From: an uncultured Mailhella sp. | GTDB lineage: Bacteria > Desulfobacterota > Desulfovibrionia > Desulfovibrionales > Desulfovibrionaceae | Direction of reading: 5' to 3' | Assembly (NCBI GenBank): GCA_944324625.1 | Contig: CALUWZ010000098.1 | Location: 1 to 6,681, forward strand | Length of the DNA stretch: 6,681 bases | In this document: one piece after another, positions 1 to 5,084 of the stretch | Layout: each line of letters starts with the position of its first letter | Position numbering within the stretch: the first letter of the stretch is position 1 | Made by a program: the position numbers and the translations under genes | The notes under the pieces: generated by a model | Told to the model about the DNA's origin: nothing | What the model saw: only the letters and a program-made list of their open reading frames with translations | The model's database searches: none

Positions 1-153
1 ACTGTCCGTAAAGCTGACCCGTCCCTGCCGTATGCTTTTGACCTCGGGGCCCGTCAGCACAAGGCCTGCCTCAAAAAATTCCAAAAGTTCGTAATATTGT
101 CTGGCTTTGCGGTTTTCCGCCAAAAAAGAAGGGCTTTTTTGTTTTTTGCTCAT
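1..153 (-). CDS. smpB: SsrA-binding protein SmpB, N-terminal 51 residues (cut by window edge)
   Basis: SmpB binds tmRNA (SsrA) and carries it into the A site of stalled ribosomes for trans-translation in the cytoplasm. Translating the minus strand from the ATG at 153-151 gives an open frame of 51 codons to base 1. After a lysine-rich start comes [19 protein letters not shown] and then [19 protein letters not shown], the N-terminal SmpB signature (usually NRKA.x.Y.I...EAGI.L.GtEVKSLR.G...). The ATG is preceded by AAAGGA about 7 bases upstream, supporting this start. It lies 11 bases beyond the rsmI stop and is probably the distal member of the rnhB-yraN-rsmI set. The beta-barrel remainder and basic C-terminal tail lie outside the window, so integrity of the gene cannot be judged. 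Family call is confident from the motif. Confidence 0.93.
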   Translation of the reverse strand, partial: MSKKQKSPSFLAENRKARQYYELLEFFEAGLVLTGPEVKSIRQGRVSFTDS

Positions 154-164
154 AAATGGTTCCT

Positions 165-1001
165 TTAATTTTTGGTGGCAAGAGCGTAAATTTCACTGCT
201 GGTCCAGCCTGCCGAACGGCTCTGCACCCGTTTGGCGATTTGTTTCGGCGAACCGCCGAACGGTCTTTCCTGTTCCAAAAGGTCCAGAATTTCCTGTTCG
301 CTGCTTTTGCAAAGGCTCTGCGGAGGGCCTATAATGACAGTGAGTTCTCCGAGCAGGCCGGATAAATCGGGAATGTCTGCCAGACTGAACAGCAAATATT
401 CTTCATGTTCCTTGGTCAGTTCCCGTGCAATGCAGACTTCCCTTGCCCCTAAAAGCGTAAACAAATATTTCAGCGTATCTGCAATTCTGTCTTTCCGTTC
501 AAAAAAGATCAGAGTGGTGAAAATTTTTGCAAAAGGCGAAATTGTTTTTTCAATGTCATGGGTTTTTCGGGGCAAAAATCCGAAAAAGACAAAAGGATTG
601 GGAGCAATGCCGCTTCCTGCCAGCGCCGTGACGGGTGCGCAGGCTCCCGGTATGACTGTGACGGCAATGTTTTTTTCCCGGCATGCTTTGACAGCCAGAT
701 AGCCGGGATCGGAAATAACGGGCATGCCCGCGTCCGACACAAGGGCAATGTCTTCGCCCTGCTGCAGAAAGGTCAGGGCATGTTCCAGCTTTTTTTCTTC
801 GCTGTGGTCATTGAAGCTGATAAGGCGTTTTGCCCTGAGCCCCCAGCGGGAAAAGTTCAGGCCCGCACGCTTGGTGTCTTCCGCAAGCACAAGGGGCACT
901 TCTTCCAAAATATGCCGCGCACGGGGGCTGAGATCCTCGCCGTTGCCGAGGGGAGTGGCAACAATATACAGTTTTCCTGATTTGTTATCGGATAATGACA
1001 T
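165..1001 (-). CDS. rsmI: 16S rRNA (cytidine(1402)-2'-O)-methyltransferase RsmI
   Basis: RsmI 2'-O-methylates C1402 of 16S rRNA in the decoding centre using S-adenosylmethionine. The 278-residue length is normal for the family. Visible tetrapyrrole-methylase-fold motifs are [18 protein letters not shown] (residues 11-28), EDTKRAG (41-47), [12 protein letters not shown] (89-100), [16 protein letters not shown] (116-131) and FGFLPRK (140-146). Two positions depart from the commonest consensus: PLGNGED in place of PIGNLxD, and PGACAP in place of PGPSA. Both look like tolerated variants, because all surrounding motifs are intact. The ATG at 1001-999 has GGAG about 10 bases upstream. The start overlaps the yraN stop by 17 bases, so translation is probably coupled to yraN. 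smpB follows after 11 bases. Confidence 0.95.
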   Translation of the reverse strand: MSLSDNKSGKLYIVATPLGNGEDLSPRARHILEEVPLVLAEDTKRAGLNFSRWGLRAKRLISFNDHSEEKKLEHALTFLQQGEDIALVSDAGMPVISDPGYLAVKACREKNIAVTVIPGACAPVTALAGSGIAPNPFVFFGFLPRKTHDIEKTISPFAKIFTTLIFFERKDRIADTLKYLFTLLGAREVCIARELTKEHEEYLLFSLADIPDLSGLLGELTVIIGPPQSLCKSSEQEILDLLEQERPFGGSPKQIAKRVQSRSAGWTSSEIYALATKN

Positions 1002-1383
1002 GGGTAAAATGCTCCGCCTTGTACGTATTTCCGTTTACGCAGATTAAATCAAAACGGCAGGGACTGTCCCACAGGTTGTTTTGGGATAAATACCGTTCCG
1101 CGCCTTTTATTATATTGTTTTGCTTTTTGCTTGTAAAGGCTTGCAGGGCCTGTTCCCGTGCTGTTTCCCCGTCTTGGTTTCTGCGTGTTTTGACTTCCGC
1201 AAAAACCAGTTCGCCCGTATTGTTGTCGCGGCAGATAATGTCTATTTCGTAGGGGTGGGATTTCCAGTTCCGTTCCAAAACGGTACAGCCTTTTTGTCTG
1301 AGAAGGCGGCAGGCTGTTTCTTCGCCCTGTTTTCCTGTCTCTCTGTTCTGGGCGTTAAGAACGGAAAAAAGCCTGTTCAGCAT
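985..1383 (-). CDS. YraN/UPF0102 family protein, predicted PD-(D/E)XK nuclease fold
   Basis: This 132-residue protein matches the UPF0102 (YraN) family, which has an endonuclease-like fold but no firmly established role. Visible motifs are GKQGEETACRLL (residues 17-28), the acidic pair E46 and D48 in YEIDII, and the FAEVKTR core (61-67) with E63 and K65. Together these form an E...ExD...ExK arrangement expected of the restriction-endonuclease-like fold, so the likely catalytic residues are retained. Length is typical of the family. The gene overlaps the end of rnhB by 7 bases and its own end overlaps rsmI by 17 bases, placing it in a translationally coupled trio. The ribosome-binding site is only a weak AGGG. 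Proximity to RNase HII hints at nucleic-acid processing, but that is inference from neighbours alone. Confidence 0.88.
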   Translation of the reverse strand: MLNRLFSVLNAQNRETGKQGEETACRLLRQKGCTVLERNWKSHPYEIDIICRDNNTGELVFAEVKTRRNQDGETAREQALQAFTSKKQNNIIKGAERYLSQNNLWDSPCRFDLICVNGNTYKAEHFTHVIIR

Positions 1384-2063
1384 AATGTGCCCTGTTCCAT
1401 TGTTTGCGGACGGACGGATTTAAAATCCATGCGGTGCAGAGGGCAGGGGCCGTATTTTTGGATTGCCTGCCTGTGTTCTTTGGTTCCGTATCCTTTATGG
1501 GAGGCAAAACCGTATTCGGGATAGCGCCTGTCAAGTTTTATCATAAGACTGTCGCGGAAATTTTTGGCAATGACGGACGCTGCGGAAATGGAGGGTTCGA
1601 GGCCGTCACCCTGAACAATGGTTTTTTGACACAGGGGATCAAGGCCGTACTGCGTGAGATAAAAGGGCGGAATGGCAAAAGTGCCGTCGATTAAATATAT
1701 TTTAGGCTGTGTTTTGGGGAATTTTACCTGCAGGGCTTTGACGGCACGGCTCATGGCCAGAAGACTTGCCTGCAGGATGTTGATTTCCTGTATGGTTTTC
1801 ATCCAAACAAGACCTATGCCCCAGCCCCATGCAAGGCTTTTGATTTCGCTGTCAAGGCAAAGGCGTTCTTTTTCGGTGAGTTTTTTGGAGTCGTCAAGGC
1901 CGATTAAATCAAAATCTTTTGGAAAAACAACGGCACCTGCCACAACAGGACCTGCCAGACAGCCCCTTCCCACTTCGTCTATGCCGACAGTGAGGGAGTC
2001 AGCGGATAAATCCTGCGGTCTGAATAAAATGCCGTGATTGATAAGTTCTTTCTTTTTTGCCAT
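1377..2063 (-). CDS. rnhB: Ribonuclease HII
   Basis: RNase HII cleaves the RNA strand of RNA-DNA hybrids and starts removal of single ribonucleotides misincorporated in DNA. The 228-residue product has the family's catalytic carboxylates: D29 and E30 in GIDEVGRGCLAGPVVAGAVV, D126 in LIDGT, and D153 in VQGDGLEPSISAAS, followed by VIAKNFRD (164-171). DDSKKL (57-62) is also typical. The stretch between D126 and D153 is about nine residues longer than the E. coli spacing I recall, so it contains a small insertion near the active site, perhaps lineage-specific. The ATG at 2063-2061 has GGAG seven bases upstream. That ribosome-binding site starts only a few bases after the U-tract of the rplS terminator, so expression presumably depends on read-through or an unseen promoter. 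The 3' end overlaps yraN. Confidence 0.96.
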   Translation of the reverse strand: MAKKKELINHGILFRPQDLSADSLTVGIDEVGRGCLAGPVVAGAVVFPKDFDLIGLDDSKKLTEKERLCLDSEIKSLAWGWGIGLVWMKTIQEINILQASLLAMSRAVKALQVKFPKTQPKIYLIDGTFAIPPFYLTQYGLDPLCQKTIVQGDGLEPSISAASVIAKNFRDSLMIKLDRRYPEYGFASHKGYGTKEHRQAIQKYGPCPLHRMDFKSVRPQTMEQGTLC

Positions 2064-2080
2064 GCCGTTGCTCCAAACAC

Positions 2081-2110
2081 AAAAACCCCACCCGAAAATT
2101 TCGGGAGGGG
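2081..2110 (-). terminator. Intrinsic terminator between rplS and rnhB
   Basis: In the minus-strand transcript a GC-rich hairpin has arms CCCC-(A/A mismatch)-CCGAA-type pairing: bases 2107-2110 pair with 2086-2089, and 2100-2105 with 2091-2096, around a very short AT loop. It is followed directly by TTTTT (2085-2081) and then GTGTTT. This is a classical Rho-independent terminator shape located 52 bases after the rplS stop and about 17 bases before the rnhB start. It should end most khpA-rimM-trmD-rplS transcripts. It is seen in sequence; its efficiency is inferred. Confidence 0.85.
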
Positions 2111-2161
2111 CATATCATATTCCTATGCCCACTCAACGCAGGAATGGGCAGACAGTCACAA

Positions 2162-2509
2162 TTAGTAGTTGTTGCGGGGTTTAATGCGTGCAGCTTTACC
2201 ACGGAGATTGCGGAGGTAGTAAAGACGTGAACGGCGTACACGACCGCGGCTTACAACGTCGATGTGGTCGATGAAAGGAGAATGTAAAGGAAGAATACGT
2301 TCTACGCCTACACCATCGGAAATTTTGCGAACAGTGAAAGAAGCATCGGTAGTACCGCGTTTAATACGGATAACATTGCCTTGGAATACCTGAATACGTT
2401 CTTTTTCGCCTTCAACGATACGGAGGTGAACTTTTACGGTGTCACCGGAGCGGAACTGAGGAATATCAGTACGCAAGTGTTCGCTTTCAATCTTTCTGAT
2501 AATATTCAT
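2162..2509 (-). CDS. rplS: 50S ribosomal protein L19
   Basis: L19 is a large-subunit protein lying at the 30S-50S interface. The 115-residue product matches the family in length and along its whole span: N-terminal [20 protein letters not shown], then [30 protein letters not shown] (43-53), [15 protein letters not shown] (58-72), and the basic C-terminal [21 protein letters not shown]. The ATG at 2509-2507 has a strong Shine-Dalgarno AAGGAG seven bases upstream. That Shine-Dalgarno can pair with TCCT just before it to form a small hairpin (2517-2529), which could modulate initiation. The gene is separated from trmD by an unusually long 254-base gap and is followed by a strong terminator, so L19 may be expressed partly as its own unit. 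Confidence 0.97.
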   Translation of the reverse strand: MNIIRKIESEHLRTDIPQFRSGDTVKVHLRIVEGEKERIQVFQGNVIRIKRGTTDASFTVRKISDGVGVERILPLHSPFIDHIDVVSRGRVRRSRLYYLRNLRGKAARIKPRNNY

Positions 2510-2763
2510 TTTGCCTCTCCTTGCGAGGAATTTATCATATAGGTTGCGTCAGCAACAAGTGGTTGTAACAGTGCCAAGCGGCAAACAGTATTAATTACCT
2601 ATTTTTATGATAAAAGCAACTTAAATTTTTGTATGGAAAAAATTCCGTGCTTTTTTTATCGTCGGAAGTTCGATAAAAGCAGAAGTCTGCTATCACGTAG
2701 GAACGGTATTTATTAACAGATTTTAAAATAATTGCAATAGTTTTTTTGCGAAAATTTAAATTT
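2510..2763 (-). promoter_or_regulatory. Long rplS leader region with hairpins and a possible internal promoter
   Basis: This 254-base AT-rich gap between trmD and rplS holds no convincing gene. Read on the minus strand, a candidate sigma70 promoter is TTGCAA (2732-2737), 17 bases, AATAAA (2709-2714), with A/T-rich sequence upstream resembling an UP element. Downstream are two mutually exclusive stems: 2672-2694 (GATAGCAG with CTGC..TATC) and 2649-2680 (8 bp TTTTATCG with CGATAAAA, 9-base loop), which share 2672-2680. Closer to the gene are small hairpins TGCC-GGCA (2572-2583) and GTTGC-GCAAC (2543-2556), then the stem holding the Shine-Dalgarno. The 10-base GATAAAAGCA occurs twice (plus strand 2609-2618 and 2672-2681). 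The arrangement suggests a regulated L19 leader, but no known leader family is recognised. Confidence 0.45.
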
Positions 2764-4068
2764 TTAATCCACATCGCCCAAAAGCCTGTCCAAAATAATC
2801 GCACAGGCTGAGCGTACGGGCAGATGATTGTAATGGCCCATGTAGCGTATGGGCGGCAGCAGAAAATCGCAGGCGGACAAAGCTTCCGGGGCTAGGCCGT
2901 GGCTTGTGCCGAGAACAATCAACAGGGGATTTTCCTTGGCAAGCCGTTTTATGTCCGCAAAGGGCTCTGCAAGGCGTTTTTCCCGTCCTCTTTTGTCTTT
3001 TTCGGCTTTGGCGCTTGTGCCGATGAGAATCGGTTTTTTTCCGCATTGCTTCTGTACGTTTTCGCAGGCATTTTCCAAATTGTCGGCAAGACGGGCAAGG
3101 GAAAGGGCTTTGGCCCTGTCAGGATTGGTTTTTGCTCCGTCTCCTTTTGTCCAGTGGTCAAGAAGTTCCTGCACCAGCATTTTTTGGTCTTCAATGGGGG
3201 TGACGATCTGCAGGGATGATACGCCGTACGTGCAGGCAATGCGCGAAATGTCGTGAATGTCCAGATTGGTGACTGAGCTTGAGCCTGCCTTGTTGTTTTT
3301 CAGCAGGACAGGGTGATGCACAAGGGCAATATGGATATTGCGGGCAAAAGAATTTTGTCTGAGTTCATTGAGGATTTCCCTGTCTTTTTCGGAAAGGCGG
3401 GCCTTTGACAGGAGATCCGGCCTGTGCTTCAGGGTCATGGCCAGAGCTTCTTTTCTGCGCCATGCGTTTATTTCGCTGTGGTTGCCGTTTTGCAGCTCTT
3501 TCGGAACTTCCAGACCCATAAAATTTTCGGGACGCGTATATTGCGGATATTCCAAGAGATTTTGCGTGTAGCTTTCATCGTCGCCGGATTCGTTTTTGCC
3601 CATATAGCCGTCTTGCAGGCGTGCCGTGGCTTCAATCAGGGCAAGGGCAGCCACTTCGCCGCCGTTCAGTATGGCTTCGCCCACGCTGACCCTGCGTATG
3701 GGCAAAAGGTCGTACAGGCGTTCGTCAAAACCTTCGTAACGTCCGCAGATCAGCGTAAGGTGCTCTTCTTCGGCAAGTTCTTCGGCAAGTTTTTGGGTCA
3801 GGGGTTCGCCTGCGGGGGTCAGGGCAATGAGGGGGCCTGTCTTGGCAATGGATTTCACTGCGTCAAGAATGGGCTGAACCATAAGCACCATGCCGGGGCC
3901 TCCTCCGTAGGGGCTGTCATCGACTTTATTGTGTTTGTTCAAGGTATAGTCGCGGGGATTGACAAAATCGACATTGACAATGCCGGCCTGATTTGCTTTT
4001 GCAAAAAGAGCGGTTTTTAACGGAGAATCAAACCATTCCGGAAACAGCGTGACAATATGGTAATGCAT
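2764..4068 (-). CDS. trmD: tRNA (guanine(37)-N1)-methyltransferase TrmD with fused C-terminal SPOUT-type RNA methyltransferase domain
   Basis: TrmD makes m1G37 in tRNAs to prevent +1 frameshifting. Residues 1 to about 236 are a full TrmD: IVTLFPEWF (5-13), VDDSPYGGGPGMVL (49-62), LTPAGEPLTQ (83-92), LICGRYEGFDER (106-117), SVGEAILNGGEVAAL (128-142), and the linker with GDDESY (162-167), which should contain the catalytic Asp. GNHSEINAWRRKEAL (195-209) completes the domain. Residues about 243-434 form a second domain resembling the standalone Methyltrn_RNA_4 (PF09936-like) SPOUT family: VHHPVLLKN (250-258), TNLDIHDISR (267-276), VLGTSHGLAPE (385-395) and YNHLPVRSACAIILDRLLG (413-431), a typical knot region. 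At 434 residues the protein is far longer than the usual roughly 240-residue TrmD. The frame is continuous, so this is a real fusion. The start is 9 bases after rimM and lacks a clear Shine-Dalgarno, suggesting coupled translation. Confidence 0.95.
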   Translation of the reverse strand: MHYHIVTLFPEWFDSPLKTALFAKANQAGIVNVDFVNPRDYTLNKHNKVDDSPYGGGPGMVLMVQPILDAVKSIAKTGPLIALTPAGEPLTQKLAEELAEEEHLTLICGRYEGFDERLYDLLPIRRVSVGEAILNGGEVAALALIEATARLQDGYMGKNESGDDESYTQNLLEYPQYTRPENFMGLEVPKELQNGNHSEINAWRRKEALAMTLKHRPDLLSKARLSEKDREILNELRQNSFARNIHIALVHHPVLLKNNKAGSSSVTNLDIHDISRIACTYGVSSLQIVTPIEDQKMLVQELLDHWTKGDGAKTNPDRAKALSLARLADNLENACENVQKQCGKKPILIGTSAKAEKDKRGREKRLAEPFADIKRLAKENPLLIVLGTSHGLAPEALSACDFLLPPIRYMGHYNHLPVRSACAIILDRLLGDVD

Positions 4069-4077
4069 AAGGCGGAA

Positions 4078-4674
4078 TTATTCGTTTATATCGGAAGAAG
4101 TATCGGACAGGTAAATCTCAAGCAGGCCTTCGGGCGGGCAAAGATATACAGCCTTATTGCCAAGGTCGTAGCGCTCAATGAATTCAGAAACGGCAGGGAA
4201 AAGAATTTCCTGTCCGTCCTTGCGGATGAACCAGATTTCCTGCCCTGCCGGAAATGCTATTTCGTCAATGGTGCCGATGTCGTTTGAGCCGACAAAAGCG
4301 GTTGATCCCACAATGTGGTGAAGATAGGGGGCATAACCTTCCTGTTTTGCGTCTTCATCCTGCATGCCTGCATTCATGGCATCAAGATCGCTGTCGGTAA
4401 GCACGCTTTCTTCAATGACAAGGTCATAATTGCGGTAAAGTTCCGCATCCGTGCGAGAATTGATTCCTTCTATTTTTAAGATGAGCAAATTCCCCTGTTC
4501 TTTAAAGTTTTTGACCGTGCAGGGTTTTGGCGGCAATTTCCCGGCTTTGAGAAAAACCTGATTTTTTTTGAAATAGTCATAGGATTCCGCATAATACTGC
4601 GCACAGACTTCACCGCGGATTCCGTGAGGTCTGGTAATTTTGCCGATAAAAACAAGGGAAGTGTCTGAAGTCAT
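4078..4674 (-). CDS. rimM: Ribosome maturation factor RimM
   Basis: RimM assists late 30S subunit assembly, binding ribosomal protein S19 near the 16S 3' domain. The 198-residue product has the N-terminal RimM beta-barrel (about 8-92) with VFIGKITRPHGIRGEV (8-23). An acidic linker (about 95-113) follows, then a C-terminal PRC barrel starting at LHHIVGSTAF, with DIGTIDEI, AGQEIWFIRKDGQEILFPAV and a final PPEGLLEIYL. It is slightly longer than the E. coli protein (about 182). Its ATG overlaps the khpA stop in a TAATG junction, so translation is likely coupled. The place between khpA and trmD is the classical one for this gene. Confidence 0.95.
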   Translation of the reverse strand: MTSDTSLVFIGKITRPHGIRGEVCAQYYAESYDYFKKNQVFLKAGKLPPKPCTVKNFKEQGNLLILKIEGINSRTDAELYRNYDLVIEESVLTDSDLDAMNAGMQDEDAKQEGYAPYLHHIVGSTAFVGSNDIGTIDEIAFPAGQEIWFIRKDGQEILFPAVSEFIERYDLGNKAVYLCPPEGLLEIYLSDTSSDINE

Positions 4675-4907
4675 TATTCCAAAATTTCCAAAACAACACG
4701 TTTACGGGTTTTTGCTGAAACTGCACCAAGAAGCGTGCGGATAGCACGGGCTGTGCGGCCTTGTTTGCCGATAACTTTGCCGAGATCTTCCTTGGCAACG
4801 GTAAGCTCGAGTACGGAAGTCTGCTCTCCTTCAATTTCACGCACCTTCACGCTGTCGGGATTATCAACAAGAGATTTGGTGATGTATTCAACAAGTTCCT
4901 TTTGCAT
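4674..4907 (-). CDS. khpA: KhpA-type KH-domain RNA-binding protein
   Basis: This 77-residue protein consists of a single KH domain, the KhpA (YlqC) family of small RNA-binding proteins that commonly sit between rpsP and rimM. The KH core [18 protein letters not shown] (residues 43-60) contains the diagnostic GxxG loop (GKQG, 47-50). The N-terminal [16 protein letters not shown] and C-terminal KRVVLEILE are also typical. I chose the ATG at 4907 over a GTG at 4919, because it has an upstream GTGAG that can act as a weak Shine-Dalgarno and gives the normal family N-terminus; the GTG has no ribosome-binding site. The gene opens the operon here and ends in a TAATG overlap with rimM. RNA targets cannot be told from sequence. 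Confidence 0.93.
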   Translation of the reverse strand: MQKELVEYITKSLVDNPDSVKVREIEGEQTSVLELTVAKEDLGKVIGKQGRTARAIRTLLGAVSAKTRKRVVLEILE

Positions 4908-4925
4908 AATGTGTCTCACTTCAAT

Positions 4926-4995
4926 AAAAACGTTTTCCCCAAAAACAGCAGGGGATCACTCCACCCATAACAAGTAAAGCGTATACGGACTTTAC
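4926..4995 (-). other. khpA leader with nested inverted repeat and terminator-like hairpin
   Basis: In the predicted roughly 105-base untranslated leader of khpA (minus strand) there are two structures. The first is GTAAAG (4990-4995) pairing with CTTTAC (4974-4979) around a loop that itself contains the 8-bp palindrome CGTATACG (4980-4987). The second is TCCCC (4951-4955) pairing with GGGGA (4936-4940) over a 10-base loop, followed by AAACG and TTTTT (4930-4926), which looks like a weak terminator or attenuator. GGGTGG just upstream (about 4961-4966) could pair with the same CCCC instead. The pairings are visible in the sequence; any function is inferred. Confidence 0.35.
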
Positions 4996-5019
4996 AGAGA
5001 ACCATAAACCATATAGTAT
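4991..5019 (+). promoter_or_regulatory. Predicted sigma70 promoter for the exported phosphodiester glycosidase-like gene
   Basis: On the plus strand TTTACA (4991-4996), a 5/6 match to the -35 consensus, is followed after 17 bases by TAGTAT (5014-5019). An alternative -10, TATAGT (5012-5017), is a better match but gives a short 15-base spacer. Transcription would start near 5026, about 59 bases before the ATG at 5085. The site points towards the khpA promoter and abuts its -10. Confidence 0.45.
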
Positions 5020-5022
5020 ATG
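5010..5022. repeat. 13-bp palindrome at the junction of the two opposing promoters
   Basis: CATATA-G-TATATG is a perfect inverted repeat around a central base at 5016. It contains the -10 region of the predicted plus-strand promoter and overlaps that of the khpA promoter. It could be an operator, or simply the symmetric result of two overlapping AT-rich -10 boxes. Confidence 0.5.
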
Positions 5023-5047
5023 TAGCAACTAGTTACGGTGATGTCAA
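5019..5047 (-). promoter_or_regulatory. Predicted sigma70 promoter for khpA-rimM-trmD
   Basis: On the minus strand a perfect -35 TTGACA (5042-5047) is followed by 17 bases and TACATA (5019-5024), preceded by TGC, an extended -10 motif. Transcription would begin near 5012 and leave a leader of roughly 105 bases before the khpA ATG at 4907. The strong -35 and extended -10 compensate for a -10 matching the consensus at only 3 of 6 positions. Confidence 0.6.
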
Positions 5048-5084
5048 TATACTGTAAAAATAATCTTTTTTTCTATGGAATTTT

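Noticed and set aside
2119..2150. H-type pseudoknot from the interleaved repeats after rplS
   Set aside because: The connecting loops would be 0-1 bases on the sides that must span whole stems, so alternative hairpins are more plausible than a pseudoknot.
2111..2161. Promoter for rnhB between rplS and the terminator (TATGAT on the minus strand)
   Set aside because: No -35 element at a suitable distance, and it would lie upstream of the terminator anyway.
2595..2804. 69-residue minus-strand open frame across the end of trmD and the rplS leader
   Set aside because: It starts inside trmD in another frame, has no ribosome-binding site, and its AT-driven residue composition suggests untranslated leader.
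3424..4020. 198-residue plus-strand open frame within trmD
   Set aside because: It lies wholly opposite a highly conserved TrmD and its translation shows no family motifs.
4908..4919. GTG at 4919 as the khpA start
   Set aside because: No ribosome-binding site precedes it and the four extra residues do not resemble the family N-terminus.
4921..4968. 15-codon open frame in the khpA leader on the minus strand, with two adjacent Cys codons
   Set aside because: It has an ATG and ends just before khpA, but there is no Shine-Dalgarno and the composition is explained by the hairpin; too weak to call a leader peptide.
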